Positions 6,087 to 6,664 of a stretch of 6,664 nucleotides of DNA are shown in pieces. The notes below the pieces were generated by a model. It saw only the letters and a list, made by a program, of their open reading frames with translations, was not told the origin of the DNA and ran no database searches. The position numbers and the translations under genes are program-made. The stretch spans positions 1,608-8,271 of the forward strand of contig WTJQ01000100.1 in NCBI GenBank assembly GCA_011524785.1, given 5' to 3'. Position 1 is the stretch's first letter, and each line of letters begins with the position of its first letter. The stretch comes from Planctomycetota bacterium. Its GTDB lineage: Bacteria; Planctomycetota; UBA1135; GCA-002686595.

Positions 6087-6664
6087 CGAGCAGCGCCCTG
6101 GACTACGCCCGCACGCTGGACTGCATCCACTGCGGGCTGTGCCTGAACTCCTGCCCCACCTACCGGCTCTCGGGTCGCGAGGACGAGAGTCCCCGCGGCC
6201 GCATCCACCTGATGCGAGCGCAGGCCGAGGGACGGCTGGAGGCCGACGCGAGCTACGCCGCCGACCTCGAGTCGTGCCTGGTGTGCCGCAACTGCGAGAC
6301 GGCCTGCCCCGCCGGCGTCGAGTTCGGCGCGCTGATGGAGACCGCGCGGGACGCGCTCCCGGCTCCCGGCCCCCTCGGACGCCTCCTCCGCTGGGTGGGC
6401 TTCGGCAAGGTGCTGCCGTCCCGCCGCATGCTCGCCCTCGCCGCGTCGGCCATCCGCCTGAGCCAGCGGCTGGGGCTGGTCCGGCTGGTCGCCCCCCTGC
6501 TCGGGGCCCGAGGCCGTGCACTGGCCGCGACGCCTGCATTCCCGCCCGCCGAGCAGCGGCGCGCGCTGCCTGCGCGCACGCCGGCCCGCGGGGAGTCCCT
6601 GGGCGCGTGCGCGGTGCTCGAGGGCTGCGTCCAGCGCGAGCTCTACGGCCGCGTCAACCGCGCC
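6083..6664 (+). CDS. glcF: glycolate oxidase iron-sulfur subunit GlcF (partial, 3' end beyond window)
   Basis: The N-terminal 194 residues of the Fe-S subunit that carries electrons from the GlcD/GlcE flavins towards the quinone pool; the whole protein is usually a little over 400 residues. Two 4Fe-4S motifs are intact: Cys14, Cys17, Cys20, Cys24-Pro (CIHCGLCLNSCP) and Cys65, Cys68, Cys71, Cys75-Pro (CLVCRNCETACP). Between them DESPRGRIHLM (34-44) matches the GlcF linker. GCVQ at 183-186 begins the first cysteine-rich CCG domain, cut by the window edge. The ATG at 6083 overlaps the glcE stop (ATGA) and follows a near-perfect ribosome binding site. The LutA and GlpC families share the ferredoxin plus CCG layout, but the two full clusters, the linker and the position after glcDE point to GlcF. 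No stop codon lies in frame before the window ends. Confidence 0.92.
   Translation, partial: MTSSALDYARTLDCIHCGLCLNSCPTYRLSGREDESPRGRIHLMRAQAEGRLEADASYAADLESCLVCRNCETACPAGVEFGALMETARDALPAPGPLGRLLRWVGFGKVLPSRRMLALAASAIRLSQRLGLVRLVAPLLGARGRALAATPAFPPAEQRRALPARTPARGESLGACAVLEGCVQRELYGRVNRA

Noticed and set aside
4689..6539. 616-codon open frame on the minus strand
   Set aside because: It is opposite glcD, glcE and glcF, which have full family motifs. Long antisense frames are normal at this G+C content. The translation is low-complexity Arg/Ala/Pro/Gly and has no recognisable domain.
1..6664. CRISPR arrays, tRNA or rRNA genes, insertion sequences, phage or plasmid signatures
   Set aside because: I saw no spaced direct repeats, RNA-gene motifs, transposase-like proteins or terminal inverted repeats. 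Base composition looks even across the window.

Overview
The window comes from a GC-rich genome (about 70% G+C by eye). All supportable genes lie on the plus strand. Organism: a Gram-negative bacterium is likely, because the first gene encodes a lipoprotein-type M48 protease and the last three encode a GlcDEF-type membrane-associated oxidase. Very high G+C and GTG/TTG starts fit a myxobacterial/deltaproteobacterial-like lineage, but no marker gene settles this.

Layout. Positions 1-108 are a short leader with one strong hairpin. Positions 109-924 encode an M48-family zinc metallopeptidase with a lipoprotein signal peptide. Positions 925-1138 are the only sizeable gap between genes; they hold a small AT-rich patch with two perfect inverted repeats and a weak promoter-like match. 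From 1139 onward five genes run head to tail and look like one operon: a glycogen/starch-synthase-like (GT5) protein, a ROK-family sugar kinase (probably glucokinase), and the glycolate oxidase subunits GlcD, GlcE and GlcF. GlcF runs off the right edge. The kinase and GlcD, GlcD and GlcE, and GlcE and GlcF each overlap by exactly 4 bases (GTGA, GTGA, ATGA), which indicates translational coupling.

How the genes fit together. GlcDEF should oxidise glycolate, or a related 2-hydroxy acid, and pass electrons through flavin and Fe-S centres to the respiratory chain. The ROK kinase should phosphorylate glucose. The most unusual item is the GT5 protein. It keeps the overall glycogen synthase fold and several N-domain motifs. 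However, the residues that bind and activate the nucleotide-sugar donor in known glycogen synthases (the KTGGL loop, the R...K pair, and the catalytic Glu of the EPCGLTQ motif) are all replaced. It therefore looks like a pseudoenzyme or a functionally diverged glycosyltransferase, encoded beside a sugar kinase and a glycolate oxidase. That combination is the main lead in the window.
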